A program made the translations under genes and the position numbers. 64,000 bases of DNA from Roseiarcus sp963753135 (lineage in GTDB: Bacteria > Pseudomonadota > Alphaproteobacteria > Rhizobiales > Beijerinckiaceae), in assembly GCA_963753135.1 (NCBI GenBank), contig CAVWBA010000005.1, positions 62,001 to 126,000 on the forward strand, read 5' to 3'. The notes under the pieces were generated by a model. That model ran no database searches. It was not told where the DNA came from and was given only the letters and a program-made list of their open reading frames with translations. This document shows, in pieces, positions 8,559 to 16,818 of this stretch. The number at the start of each line of letters is the position of its first letter. Within the stretch, counting starts at the first letter, position 1.

Positions 8559-9768
8559 TTATTTCTTGACCAAGGGGCAGGCGGAATCCGCGAGCTTACC
8601 GTACGCCTCCTCGCCTTTCATCGTCTTGAGGATCTTGTAGAAGTCCCAGTCGCCTTTCGACTCCGCCGGCGTCTTCACCTGAACAATAAGCATATCCTTC
8701 TCGAGCAGACCGTCGGGGCGGATCACGCCGTCGGTGACGAACATGTCGTTGATCTTCGTCTTGTGGAGTTGCTCCATGACTTTATCGGGATCCGTCGATC
8801 CGACCGCCTTGACGGCGTTGAGGTAAGCGAGCGTCGCTGAATAGAAGGCGGCCTGGGGGAAGGTCGGCATCTTCTTCGTCTTCTCGAAGAACCGGTTGGC
8901 GAAAGCCCGCGTCGTGTCGTTTGTGTTCCAGTACCAGGAGGTTGTCAGCACGAGGCCCTGAGCGGTCTCGAGACCAAGCGCATGGACGTCGGAAAGGAAG
9001 ACGAGCAACGCCGCCGGCCTCATCGTCTTGGTGAGGCCGAATTCCGCCGCCGCCTTGAGCGAATTCGACGTGTCCGTGCCGGCGTTGGCGAGTGCAAGCA
9101 CCTGCGCCCCGGAGCTCTGAGCCTGGAGAAGGTAGGAGGAGAAGTCCGAAGTGCCCAGCGGCACCCGAACGCTGCCCACCAGGGTTCCTCCGCCTGCCTT
9201 AACGACATCGCTGGCGCCCGCCTCCAATTGCTTTCCGAAGGCGTAGTCCGCGGTAATGAAGAACCAGCTCTTGCCGCCCTCTTCGAGAATCGTTTTGGCG
9301 GTGCCGTTGGAGAGCGCGGTGGTGTCGTAGCCATAGTGGATCGTGTAGGGCGTGCAGTCCTTGCCGGTCAGCGAAGCGCCGGCCGCGCCGATGGCGAAAA
9401 AGGGAACCTTCTTTTCCTTGGCCGCAGCGGACATGGCGAGGCTGACGCCGGTGTTGGAGCCGCCGAGCAGCATCGTCAGCCCGTCGGTATCGGCCCATTC
9501 GCGGACCTTCTCCGCCCCGAGAGCCGGCTTGTTCTGGTGGTCGAAGGTCAGAATCTGGATCGGCTGGCCAAGCACGGATCCGCCAAAATCGGCGACCGCC
9601 ATTTTGATCGAACTCAATTCCGGCGGCGCCAATGACGTCCGCGTAAGGTCCCGACATGTCGTCGATATCGCCGATGACGACCTTGTTCTCCGCAGCTGAG
9701 GCCGCGCCCGCGGCCAGCGAGGCGCCAAGGGCGCCTGCCAGCATCAACATCCATCTGAGCGATTTCAT
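8559..9768 (-). pseudogene. Branched-chain amino-acid-type ABC substrate-binding protein, one frameshift
   Basis: This encodes a full-length LivK-type periplasmic binding protein in two frames. The ATG at 9768 has a GGGAGGAACGGA ribosome binding site and gives a clear Sec signal peptide ending ASAAE, then NKVVIGDIDDMSGPYADVIGA. Near 9625 the frame changes and continues KMAVADFGGSVLG, FDHQNKPALGAEK, FFITADYAFG to the ACPLVKK terminus. Removing one base near 9628 repairs the frame. Without that repair only an internal start would be left. Cys residues near the end (DSACPL) are common in this family. No permease or ATPase gene is adjacent. It resembles the more decayed copy at 3482-4275. Confidence 0.82.
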
Positions 9769-9921
9769 TCCGTTCCTCCCAAATCCACGGCTCGTCCGGC
9801 TGCGCGCCGCCAATGTCATAACCTCGCGCGCATAATGCTTGTCGCTTCAGCCTGTGGCAACTTACGCTTTAGTCGAGGGGCCGCGCTTGGCGGCGCCGGC
9901 GTGCATGCCTATAACTTACGG

Positions 9922-10692
9922 ATGGCGCGAAAAGAGTCCCGGCAGGCGCGGGCGGCGAGGACCGAGGCGATCTTCGAGCGCCTGGCGGCCGCCAATCCGA
10001 CGCCAAAGGGCGAGCTCCAATACATCAATCCCTTCACACTGCTCGTGGCGGTGGTGCTGTCGGCGCAAGCGACCGACGCGGGGGTGAACAAAGCGACGCC
10101 CGCGCTATTCGCCATCGCCGACACGCCGGAGAAAATGGCGGCGCTCGGCGAGGAACGCCTCGCCGAGAAGATCAAGTCCATTGGGCTCTATCGGACCAAG
10201 GCCAAGAACATCATTGCTCTTTCGCGCGCGATCGTTGAGCGCCACGGCGGCGAGACGCCCCGCAACCGCGAGGAACTGGAGGCCCTGCCCGGGGTTGGCC
10301 GTAAGACCGCGAATGTGGTGCTGAACACTGTCTTCGGCGAGCCGACGTTGGCCGTCGACACCCACGTCTTCCGCGTCGCGAACCGCCTCGCCATCGCCCC
10401 CGGCAAAACGCCGCGCGAGGTCGAGGACGGGCTGATGCGCGTCGTGCCGGACCGGTTTTTGCTCCACGCCCATCATTGGCTCATCCTGCACGGGCGCTAC
10501 GTCTGTATGGCGCGCAAACCTTTATGCGGGGTTTGCGTGCTTATCGATCTTTGCCCCTACGAGCCGAAGACTCTGTCCGGCGCCGCTGAGACGCAGAAAA
10601 TCGCCGCACCCCAGGCGCCGCTCGCTCGGCGGACTGTCCGGAGGCGGACGCTGATCCTCCGCATCGCAACACTGGGCGCAACTTGCCCGTGA
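9922..10692 (+). CDS. nth: Endonuclease III
   Basis: A base-excision-repair DNA glycosylase/AP lyase that removes oxidised pyrimidines. The helix-hairpin-helix LPGVGRKTANVVL contains catalytic K128, and D146 is in AVDTHVFRVANR. A [4Fe-4S] site is formed by C195-x6-C202-x2-C205-x5-C211, exactly the Nth spacing. The ATG at 9922 (MARKESRQ) fits the family, while open frame upstream to 9835 is probably untranslated. The protein continues about 40 basic, low-complexity residues past the iron-sulfur cluster, longer than most homologs. That tail may be real or may reflect a lost stop. The gene diverges from the binding-protein gene. Confidence 0.92.
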   Translation: MARKESRQARAARTEAIFERLAAANPTPKGELQYINPFTLLVAVVLSAQATDAGVNKATPALFAIADTPEKMAALGEERLAEKIKSIGLYRTKAKNIIALSRAIVERHGGETPRNREELEALPGVGRKTANVVLNTVFGEPTLAVDTHVFRVANRLAIAPGKTPREVEDGLMRVVPDRFLLHAHHWLILHGRYVCMARKPLCGVCVLIDLCPYEPKTLSGAAETQKIAAPQAPLARRTVRRRTLILRIATLGATCP

Positions 10693-10721
10693 AGCCGGCG
10701 ACCGGATAGGTTTCCGACTCG

Positions 10722-13232
10722 ATGTTCAATATCGTCCTGCTTCTCGCCGTCCTTGCGACCTTGCTCGTGGTTGTCGCCGTCTCCCAGCCGGTGGCGGTCC
10801 GTCTGAAGGTTGCGCCGGTGGTGCTCCTGGCCGTCATCGGGGTGGCCATCGGCGCGGTGTCGATTGTCCTAGTGCACACGCCCCTTTCCGCCCGCTACGG
10901 CGACCTGGCGGGCCTGTTCGCCAACCTGCCTGTCGGCGCCGAGACCTTCATTTACGTCTTTCTCCCGCTGCTCGTGTTCGAGGGCGCGATCACGGTCGAC
11001 GTCAGGCGGATGCTCGAGGACGCCGCCCCGATTCTGATGCTGGCCGTTGTGGCCACCGTGGTCTGCACCGCTGTGGTCGGTTTCGTGCTTTGGCCGATCG
11101 CGGGCCTGCCGCTTGTCGTCTGCCTGTTGCTCGGCTCGGTGGTGGCGACCACCGATCCGGCGGCGGTCATCGCGGTGTTCCGCGATGTCGGCGCCGCGGC
11201 GCGGCTAACCCGTCTCGTCGAGGGTGAGGCGCTTCTGAATGACGCGGCGGCGATCGTGATGTTCACGGTGCTACTTGGGGTCATCGTCTCCGGACAGCAG
11301 CCGAACCTCCTCGTTGGCGAGGAGCAGTTCCTGGTTTCCTTCTTCGGCGGCGCAGCTCTGGGCCTCCTGGGCGGGCGGGCGTTGCTGCAGCTCATCCCCT
11401 GGACGCGCGACGATCGATTGGCCGAAGCGACGCTGACGGTCGCGCTTCCCTATCTCGTCTTCATCGCGGCCGAACAGCTCGTGCACGTTTCGGGCGTCGT
11501 CGCGGTGCTCTGCGCTGGATTGACCGTCAGCGCTTTTGGGCGATCGCGGATCACTCCCTACAATTGGTCGTTCATCACGGACCTCTGGGCGCAGATCGCC
11601 TTCTGGGCACATTCGCTGGTGTTCGTGTTGGCTTCGATTCTAGTGCCGAAGCTGTTGATCGACACGCAGTTCCACGATGTAGTGCTGCTGGCGGCGCTCA
11701 TCGTGGCCGTATTCGCGGCGCGCCTTATCGTGCTATTCCTCCTCCTCCCGCTGCTCAGTCTGACCAAACTCACCGAGCCGATCAGCACCGCCTATAAGCT
11801 CGCCATCGCTTGGGGCGGGTTGCGCGGCGCCTTGACCTTGGTGCTGGCGCTGGCCGTCACCGAAAACCCGGCGCTGAAGCCGGAGATCCAAAAATTCGTC
11901 GCGGTCCTCGCCACAGGCTTGGTGCTGTTCACGCTGCTCGTCAACGGCACGACCTTGCGCTTCGTCATCCGCCTCCTGCGTCTCGATCGCCTGTCGCCAG
12001 TTGACCAGGCGTTGCGCGACCGGGTGCTGGCGCTCTCCTATACGGAGATCGGCGAGACCATCCGAACGATGGCGAACGAGCATGAGATCTCTCCTTCAGC
12101 GGTCACTAGCGCGCTTCGGCCTTATGAGGCCGGAATGGCGGCGGCAAAATCGTCCGGCGCTGCCGAAGCGGAGCTCACTGATCATCAGCGCCTCGCGATC
12201 GGCCTGGTGGCGCTGGGAAACCAGGAACGGATGCTGGCGCTTGAAATCATGGCGGAGCGCGCCGCCTCGCCGGTCGCCGTGCAGGCGCTGCTGCGCAACG
12301 CCGAAGCCCTGGGCGAGGGCGCGAGAAGCGGCGGCCGTCTCGGCTATCAGCGCAGCGCCGAAGCTGCGCTTGCCTTTCCGTTCTCTTTCCGCGGCGCCTA
12401 TTTCTTCTATCGCCGTTTTGGCGTCGTGCGCTTTCTCGCCGACCGGCTCGGCGACCGGTTTGAGATGCTGCTTGTTACGCGTCTGTTGATCCAGGAGCTC
12501 ATGGGTGCGCACGCCGTGCGGTCGCGCTCGATCTTCGGCGAGCGGGTCGTGGAGCTCATCGACGCCATTCTCCAGGTTCGCCTCAAGCGCACAACCGCCG
12601 CCCTCGACGCGCTCCGCCGCCAATATCCGCAATACGCGGCGGCCCTCGAAGCCAGGTTCTTGCGCCAGTCCGCAATGCGGCGCGAGATGGGACGATACGA
12701 CACGTTGTTCCAAGAAGGTCTTATCGCGGCCGAGGTCTACGAAGACCTCAAGGGCGGCGTCGAGGACAGAAAGAGAGAGGCGCGGCCTCGCTTTGATCTT
12801 GGACTCGATACGCGCGAGTTGATCGGTCGCCTCGACCTCTTCGCCGATCTCACCGACCAACAGCTCGAACGGGTGCAGAAGCTGCTGAAACCCCGGTTCG
12901 CCGTGCCCCGCGAACGGATCGTGCGCGAGGGGCAAGAGGGTGACGCCTGCTATTTCATCGCCTCCGGCGCCGCCGAGGTTGTCTTTCCCGGCCGCCGCAT
13001 TCCGCTTGGCAGCGGAGACCTGTTTGGCGAGATGGCGCTTCTCACCGGCATGACGCGGCAGGCCGACGTCGTCGCCATGACCTATTGCCGGCTTCTCGTT
13101 CTCAGAAAGGTCGATTTCGACCGTTTCATGCAAGACAACGGCGACATCCGTCTCGTCATCCACAAGATCGCCGCGACGCGCACATCGATGAACCGCTCAG
13201 GGGAGACGAGCGCCGGTCTCGGCCTGACTTGA
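10722..13232 (+). CDS. CPA1-family Na+/H+ antiporter with C-terminal cyclic-nucleotide-binding domain
   Basis: An inner-membrane cation:proton antiporter of 836 residues. Residues ~1-410 hold about a dozen helices, with FLPLLVFEGAI and the CPA1 signature VEGEALLNDAAAIV plus GGLRGALTLVLALAV. A long mixed-charge cytoplasmic region (~430-690, QALRDRVLALSYTEIGE and later) follows. Residues ~690-810 form a cNMP/CAP_ED domain with LGSGDLFGEMALLTGMTRQA, where the phosphate-binding cassette would be. It probably exports Na+ or another cation using the proton gradient and may be gated by a cyclic nucleotide. It begins 29 bp after nth and is probably transcribed with it. Confidence 0.88.
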   Translation: MFNIVLLLAVLATLLVVVAVSQPVAVRLKVAPVVLLAVIGVAIGAVSIVLVHTPLSARYGDLAGLFANLPVGAETFIYVFLPLLVFEGAITVDVRRMLEDAAPILMLAVVATVVCTAVVGFVLWPIAGLPLVVCLLLGSVVATTDPAAVIAVFRDVGAAARLTRLVEGEALLNDAAAIVMFTVLLGVIVSGQQPNLLVGEEQFLVSFFGGAALGLLGGRALLQLIPWTRDDRLAEATLTVALPYLVFIAAEQLVHVSGVVAVLCAGLTVSAFGRSRITPYNWSFITDLWAQIAFWAHSLVFVLASILVPKLLIDTQFHDVVLLAALIVAVFAARLIVLFLLLPLLSLTKLTEPISTAYKLAIAWGGLRGALTLVLALAVTENPALKPEIQKFVAVLATGLVLFTLLVNGTTLRFVIRLLRLDRLSPVDQALRDRVLALSYTEIGETIRTMANEHEISPSAVTSALRPYEAGMAAAKSSGAAEAELTDHQRLAIGLVALGNQERMLALEIMAERAASPVAVQALLRNAEALGEGARSGGRLGYQRSAEAALAFPFSFRGAYFFYRRFGVVRFLADRLGDRFEMLLVTRLLIQELMGAHAVRSRSIFGERVVELIDAILQVRLKRTTAALDALRRQYPQYAAALEARFLRQSAMRREMGRYDTLFQEGLIAAEVYEDLKGGVEDRKREARPRFDLGLDTRELIGRLDLFADLTDQQLERVQKLLKPRFAVPRERIVREGQEGDACYFIASGAAEVVFPGRRIPLGSGDLFGEMALLTGMTRQADVVAMTYCRLLVLRKVDFDRFMQDNGDIRLVIHKIAATRTSMNRSGETSAGLGLT

Positions 13233-13326
13233 GCGCCTCGGTGCGTCCGGCCGGGCGCCGAGGTATGAGGGCGCTCGCGCGATCTTGGCGCCGTCATCGC
13301 CGGCAAGCAAAGTGGGGATTCTGACT

Positions 13327-13566
13327 ATGCGCAACGCAATCTTGGCCGCGATCGGCGCCGCCCTCATGCTGGCGCTCGCGCCTCCGCCAGCCTCAGCGCA
13401 GAGCAATCCGCCGCCGGGAGCTGCGTCGGCCGCCGCCATCCCAAGGACCGCGGCGGGCGCGGGGACGAACGCGGCTCGGACGCGGCGCCGAAACACGCTC
13501 AACCGACAAAGAGCGCGCTTGACTACGGAACATGCGCGACAGGCGCGCAGAAGCGCGCACCATTGA
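13327..13566 (+). CDS. Small exported basic protein, unknown
   Basis: A 79-residue open frame with a convincing Sec signal peptide (MRNAILAAIGAALMLALA, cut near ASAQ). A Pro/Ala/Gly-rich stretch and an Arg-rich tail (RTRRRNTLNRQRARL) follow. I recognise no family. It follows the antiporter gene by about 95 bp. The coding call rests on the signal peptide and codon pattern only, with no good ribosome binding site, and the Arg-rich tail could be out-of-frame translation. Confidence 0.4.
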   Translation: MRNAILAAIGAALMLALAPPPASAQSNPPPGAASAAAIPRTAAGAGTNAARTRRRNTLNRQRARLTTEHARQARRSAHH

Positions 13567-13593
13567 TCGGGCGCGCCAGGCGCTGGGCTGAAC

Positions 13594-13932
13594 CTAGACC
13601 GGAGGCGGAACGGCGGCGCCGTCGCGTTTAGCCGGCCAGGATACGATGTGTCCTTGAGCAACCATAGGCTCAAGGACACCGATGGCGGCCTCCGCGACCG
13701 TCGGCTCATCGAAGAATTCGATCACCAAGGGAAGATCGACGCTGATCCGCAGCATGTCGTCCGCGTGGACCACTCCGTCGGAGCCAAACCCGGCGACGCC
13801 TCTGAAGACCGTGACCCCTTTCACGGCGTGCCGATCGTGCAAAATTGACAGGATCTCCCGCATCAACGTTGTGCGCCGCCCGTGATCCGCTTCGCTAAGG
13901 TAAACTCGAACCATCAGGACGTCAGTCGACAT
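13594..13932 (-). CDS. DUF190 family protein
   Basis: A 112-residue DUF190 protein, a small PII-like ferredoxin-fold family. The N-terminus STDVLMVRVYLSEADHG and the core VKGVTVFRGVAGFGSDGVVH match the family, as does DLPLVIEFFDEP. The ATG at 13932 gives the usual length; the open frame upstream belongs to shadow sequence of crcB. It starts 13 bp after the stop of crcB and is surely co-transcribed. DUF190 genes often travel with crcB, and a helper or regulatory role in fluoride export is inferred from that, not proven. Confidence 0.88.
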   Translation of the reverse strand: MSTDVLMVRVYLSEADHGRRTTLMREILSILHDRHAVKGVTVFRGVAGFGSDGVVHADDMLRISVDLPLVIEFFDEPTVAEAAIGVLEPMVAQGHIVSWPAKRDGAAVPPPV

Positions 13933-13945
13933 CACTTGCTCCGAC

Positions 13946-14320
13946 TCATAAATTTCGAGCGATGTAGGCGCCGCCAAAAGCAGCCGCAAACCCGATGACA
14001 ACGGACAGGACCACATAGAGCCCCGCCTTGAAGAACTCGCCGTTCTCGGCAAGCAAGAGCGTCTCCATCTCGAAGGTCGAGAAGGTCGTATATCCGCCGA
14101 GAACGCCAGTCAGAACGCCGACCCGGAGGCTGGGCGGAATCGTCAGGCGTTCCAGCGTTACGATGAACAAGAAGCCCATCAGGAAGCTTCCGATCACGTT
14201 GATGCTGAGCGTCGCGAACGGAAAATTGCGACCGAACACCGCTTGCGCCAGGTTGCTCTGCGCGTATCTCGCCCAGCATCCCAGCGCGCCGCCAATCGCA
14301 ATCGCGACATAAGTCCACAT
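13946..14320 (-). CDS. crcB: Fluoride efflux channel CrcB/Fluc
   Basis: An inner-membrane fluoride channel subunit of 124 residues with four helices; it acts as a dual-topology dimer. Diagnostic segments are GGALGCWARYAQ, the asparagine-bearing TLSINVIGSFLMGFL, and VGVLTGVLGGYTTFSTFEME with the TTFSTF stretch that lines the pore and Na+ site. The first gene of a leftward operon with DUF190, it stands 178 nt downstream of a fluoride riboswitch, which accounts for its regulation. The ATG follows AGAGACG, a plausible ribosome binding site. Confidence 0.95.
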   Translation of the reverse strand: MWTYVAIAIGGALGCWARYAQSNLAQAVFGRNFPFATLSINVIGSFLMGFLFIVTLERLTIPPSLRVGVLTGVLGGYTTFSTFEMETLLLAENGEFFKAGLYVVLSVVIGFAAAFGGAYIARNL

Positions 14321-14498
14321 AATGCGTCTCTGCTAATGCGCCAGTGTGGGGCCGAACGGGCGGTCAGAGCGAATCGGGGCCCCGAGCGCAATCCTAAAGG
14401 CTCCCAACGACAGCAGGAGCGCCATCCGAACCGGCGCTTGTGGAAGCATGATGTCGGGCGCGATCAACGCATGGCTCCTCGTCTGCCGAAATGGCCGG

Positions 14499-14546
14499 AC
14501 AGGAGTCATCAGCCCTGAGGGCGGTTAAAGGCGAACCCCATCGCCT
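14499..14546 (-). promoter_or_regulatory. Fluoride riboswitch (crcB motif)
   Basis: Read on the minus strand from 14545, the sequence begins GGCGATGGGGTTCGCC, then AACCGCCC, then GGGCTGATGACTCCT. This is the conserved crcB-motif layout: the GGCGATGG stem, the pseudoknot partners, and the CTGATG(A)CTCCT 3' element. It is the aptamer that binds F- with Mg2+ and turns on fluoride-resistance genes. It lies in the leader of crcB-DUF190. About 178 nt separate the aptamer from the start codon, longer than usual, so the expression platform may be a separate terminator or include a small leader frame. I saw no clear T-tailed hairpin there. Confidence 0.93.
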
Positions 14547-14643
14547 GAAACGCAGGGTGGTCTCGCTCGCGAGGCTTGTCAAGCTCGTCACGCGCTTTCC
14601 GCGCCGCTTCATGCTAGATGGGCGCCTCCGATAGGGAGCCGTC

Positions 14644-15066
14644 ATGATCTGGGGAACGTTTGCGTTGGCTTTAGCAGCCGCCTTCACCGGCGCCTCGTTC
14701 TACGTCAACTGGGTCGAGCAACCTGCCCGACTTAAGCTCGACGAGGAAGCGCTGCTCAGCGAATGGGGGCCGAGCGACAGCCGAGGCGTCTTGCTTCTCG
14801 CGACCATTGCGCTCGTGGCCGCCATCGCCGGCTTCATCGCTTATTTCGAGACGCAGGACGTGCGCTGGGCGTTCGGCGCGCTCGTCATCATCGCAAGTTG
14901 GCTTTACGCCTTCTTCGTTATGTCGCCGCTCGACAACCAGATCCGCTCGCTGCGCGGCGGCGAGGTGGCTGCGGCGCGCGCTCTCGTTCGCCAATGGGGC
15001 ATCGTCGAATCGGGACTGACCGCGATCGGGGTGGTGGCGGTGCTCATCTTTTTGTGGGCTGACTGA
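14644..15066 (+). CDS. DUF1772 (anthrone-oxygenase-like) membrane protein
   Basis: A 140-residue integral membrane protein with four hydrophobic helices. It has the DUF1772 pattern: an N-terminal helix ending in FTGASFYVNWVEQPAR, then paired helices, and VMSPLDNQIRSL before the last helix. The function in bacteria is unknown; the fungal relatives named anthrone oxygenases share only the fold. The ATG has GATAGGGAG upstream. It lies 14 bp before cobS and is probably co-transcribed, and it diverges from the fluoride riboswitch leader. Confidence 0.8.
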   Translation: MIWGTFALALAAAFTGASFYVNWVEQPARLKLDEEALLSEWGPSDSRGVLLLATIALVAAIAGFIAYFETQDVRWAFGALVIIASWLYAFFVMSPLDNQIRSLRGGEVAAARALVRQWGIVESGLTAIGVVAVLIFLWAD

Positions 15067-15080
15067 GCGGCGCGCGCCTC

Positions 15081-15884
15081 ATGGGGCTTGGCTCGTCCAG
15101 CCGCCTCGCGCCTGCCGCGCGCGACATCGCCGACGCGCTGCGCTTCTTCACCCGTGTGCGTGTTGGCGCGCCGGAGCCAAGCGTGGCCCTCGACATAGGG
15201 CGCATGGCTTGGGCGGCGCCGATCGCCGGCGTCTTCGTCGGTTTGGTCGGCTCGCTCGTCCTTGCGCTCGGCGCGGCTCTTGGCCTGCCGCTCATCCTCC
15301 GCGCCGGGCTTACGACGGCGGCGCTCGTCGCCTTAACCGGCGCGCTGCACGAGGACGGGCTCGCCGACGTCGCCGACGGCTTCGGCGGTGGCGCGACGCG
15401 GGCGAGGAAGCTCGAAATCATGCGGGACAGCCGCGTCGGCGCCTATGGCGCGATCGCGATCGCGCTCGCGCTCATCCTGCGCGTCGGCGCGCTGACCGCG
15501 GCGCTCGACGGCGGGTTCTGGCGCGCGGGCTTGAGCCTGATGCTGGTCGCCGCGGTCTCCCGCGCCGGCGCGCTGACGCCGCTCGCGCTTCTGCCGCCGG
15601 CCCGCGCTGACGGCGCAGGCGCCGCGGCCGGACGCCTCGATCCGGGCGCGCTCGCCGCCGCCTGGGGTTCGGCTCTGGTTATTGCGGTCGCGCTCGGCCT
15701 CATCGCGCTTGGCGTGGCCCATACGGTCCTCGCGACTCTGGCCAGCGGCGCCGGCGCTTTGTTCATGACCGCGTTGGCGCGCCGCGCGATCGGCGGACAG
15801 ACCGGCGACGTGGCGGGCGCGGCGCAACAATTCGGCGAGATCGCCGCCTGGTGCGGACTTCTCATCGGACATGCGCCTCATTAA
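15081..15884 (+). CDS. cobS: Adenosylcobinamide-GDP ribazoletransferase (cobalamin synthase)
   Basis: A membrane enzyme of 267 residues that joins adenosylcobinamide-GDP to alpha-ribazole (phosphate) in the last steps of cobalamin assembly. The signature HEDGLADVADGFGGG with its metal-binding acidic residues and KLEIMRDSRVGAYG are present. AIGGQTGDVAGA near the C-terminus is also conserved. Six or so hydrophobic helices surround these. It is the only cobalamin gene in the window and no cobalamin riboswitch is visible upstream, since only 14 bp separate it from the DUF1772 gene. The next gene starts directly after its stop codon. Confidence 0.94.
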   Translation: MGLGSSSRLAPAARDIADALRFFTRVRVGAPEPSVALDIGRMAWAAPIAGVFVGLVGSLVLALGAALGLPLILRAGLTTAALVALTGALHEDGLADVADGFGGGATRARKLEIMRDSRVGAYGAIAIALALILRVGALTAALDGGFWRAGLSLMLVAAVSRAGALTPLALLPPARADGAGAAAGRLDPGALAAAWGSALVIAVALGLIALGVAHTVLATLASGAGALFMTALARRAIGGQTGDVAGAAQQFGEIAAWCGLLIGHAPH

Positions 15885-16115
15885 GTGAGGGCCGTGCCTA
15901 CCGTCTCGACCCCCTGCGTCAATGTCTGCGTCCTCGATCCGCTGTCAGCCTTATGCATCGGCTGCGGCCGGACGGCCGCGGAGATCGCCGCCTGGGCGAC
16001 GATGAGCGAGACCGAGCGGATCGCGGTCATGGCCGGTCTTGCCCAGCGCTTGACGGAGGCGCGATCGCGCTCGACGCGCGGCGGGCGGGTCAGAGCGAGC
16101 GGCAGACGGAACTGA
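15885..16115 (+). CDS. DUF1289 domain protein
   Basis: A 76-residue protein with the DUF1289 cysteine pattern in TPCVNVCVLDPLSALCIGCG, that is C-x3-C-x8-C-x2-C, followed by RTAAEIAAWATMSETER. The four cysteines probably bind a metal. The start is a GTG placed directly after the cobS stop codon, and the stop overlaps the next ATG (TGATG), so the three genes are translationally linked. DUF1289 genes commonly neighbour this protease gene in alphaproteobacteria. No function is established. Confidence 0.82.
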   Translation: MRAVPTVSTPCVNVCVLDPLSALCIGCGRTAAEIAAWATMSETERIAVMAGLAQRLTEARSRSTRGGRVRASGRRN

Positions 16116-16810
16116 TGCGCTTCCTCCTGCCCATTGCGCTCCTCGCGGTCGCGGTGGCGGCGCTCATCATGACGCCGCCGCAGGCGACCTTGTTCGGGCT
16201 CGACCATCAGCGCTTCATGAGCGCCGCGATCGGCGCCGCTATTCTCCTCTGGCTCATCCTTTCCTACCTGCGCTGGGCGCGTCCGAGCGACATTGCGCGC
16301 TTCGCCACCGCGGCCATGACCTGGGCGCTTCTCTTGATCGCGGTGACCGGCGTCTACGCCTACCGCTTTGAAGCCTCCGATATCGTCGAACGCGTCACCG
16401 GCGAATTCTTTCCGTCGGAACCGCAGGTAGGGCGAGGCGGGGAAGTCATTGTCAATCGCCGTCTCAGCGGCGAATTCGCGATTGCCGGGCGGGTCAATAA
16501 TGCGCGCGTGACCTTCCTGTTCGACACCGGCGCTTCCGCAGTCGTCCTGACTGCCGACGACGCGCGGCGCGCGGGCGTGGACGCGAGCCGCCTCGTCTTC
16601 GACGTGCCCGTCTCGACCGCCAATGGCGCGGCGATGGCGGCAGAGACAAGGCTCGGTCAGGTCGCGGTCGGTCCCATCGTCATGCGCAACGTGCCCGCGA
16701 TGGTCGCGCGCCGCGGCGCCTTGGACGAGAGCCTGCTCGGCATGAGCTTTCTCGAGCGGCTCAAGAGCTATACGGTCGAACGCGACCGGCTCGTCATGGT
16801 GGCAAGATAG
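16115..16810 (+). CDS. Membrane-anchored retropepsin-like aspartic protease (TIGR02281-type)
   Basis: A 231-residue protein. Three N-terminal hydrophobic helices (residues ~1-90) anchor a periplasmic aspartic protease domain. The active-site motif is FLFDTGASAVVLT, followed by the flap-like MAAETRLGQVAVGPIVMRNVPAMV and by LLGMSFLERLKSY, the second conserved element of clan AA. This single-domain type is expected to dimerise like retropepsins. The ATG overlaps the stop of the DUF1289 gene by one base. The stop is 8 bp from that of the convergent dusA gene. The natural substrate is unknown. Confidence 0.88.
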   Translation: MRFLLPIALLAVAVAALIMTPPQATLFGLDHQRFMSAAIGAAILLWLILSYLRWARPSDIARFATAAMTWALLLIAVTGVYAYRFEASDIVERVTGEFFPSEPQVGRGGEVIVNRRLSGEFAIAGRVNNARVTFLFDTGASAVVLTADDARRAGVDASRLVFDVPVSTANGAAMAAETRLGQVAVGPIVMRNVPAMVARRGALDESLLGMSFLERLKSYTVERDRLVMVAR

Positions 16811-16818
16811 ATGCGAGC

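Noticed and set aside
12096..13163. 355-codon open frame on the minus strand under the antiporter
   Set aside because: The plus strand there encodes the linker and cNMP domain with clear motifs; the minus product is low-complexity.
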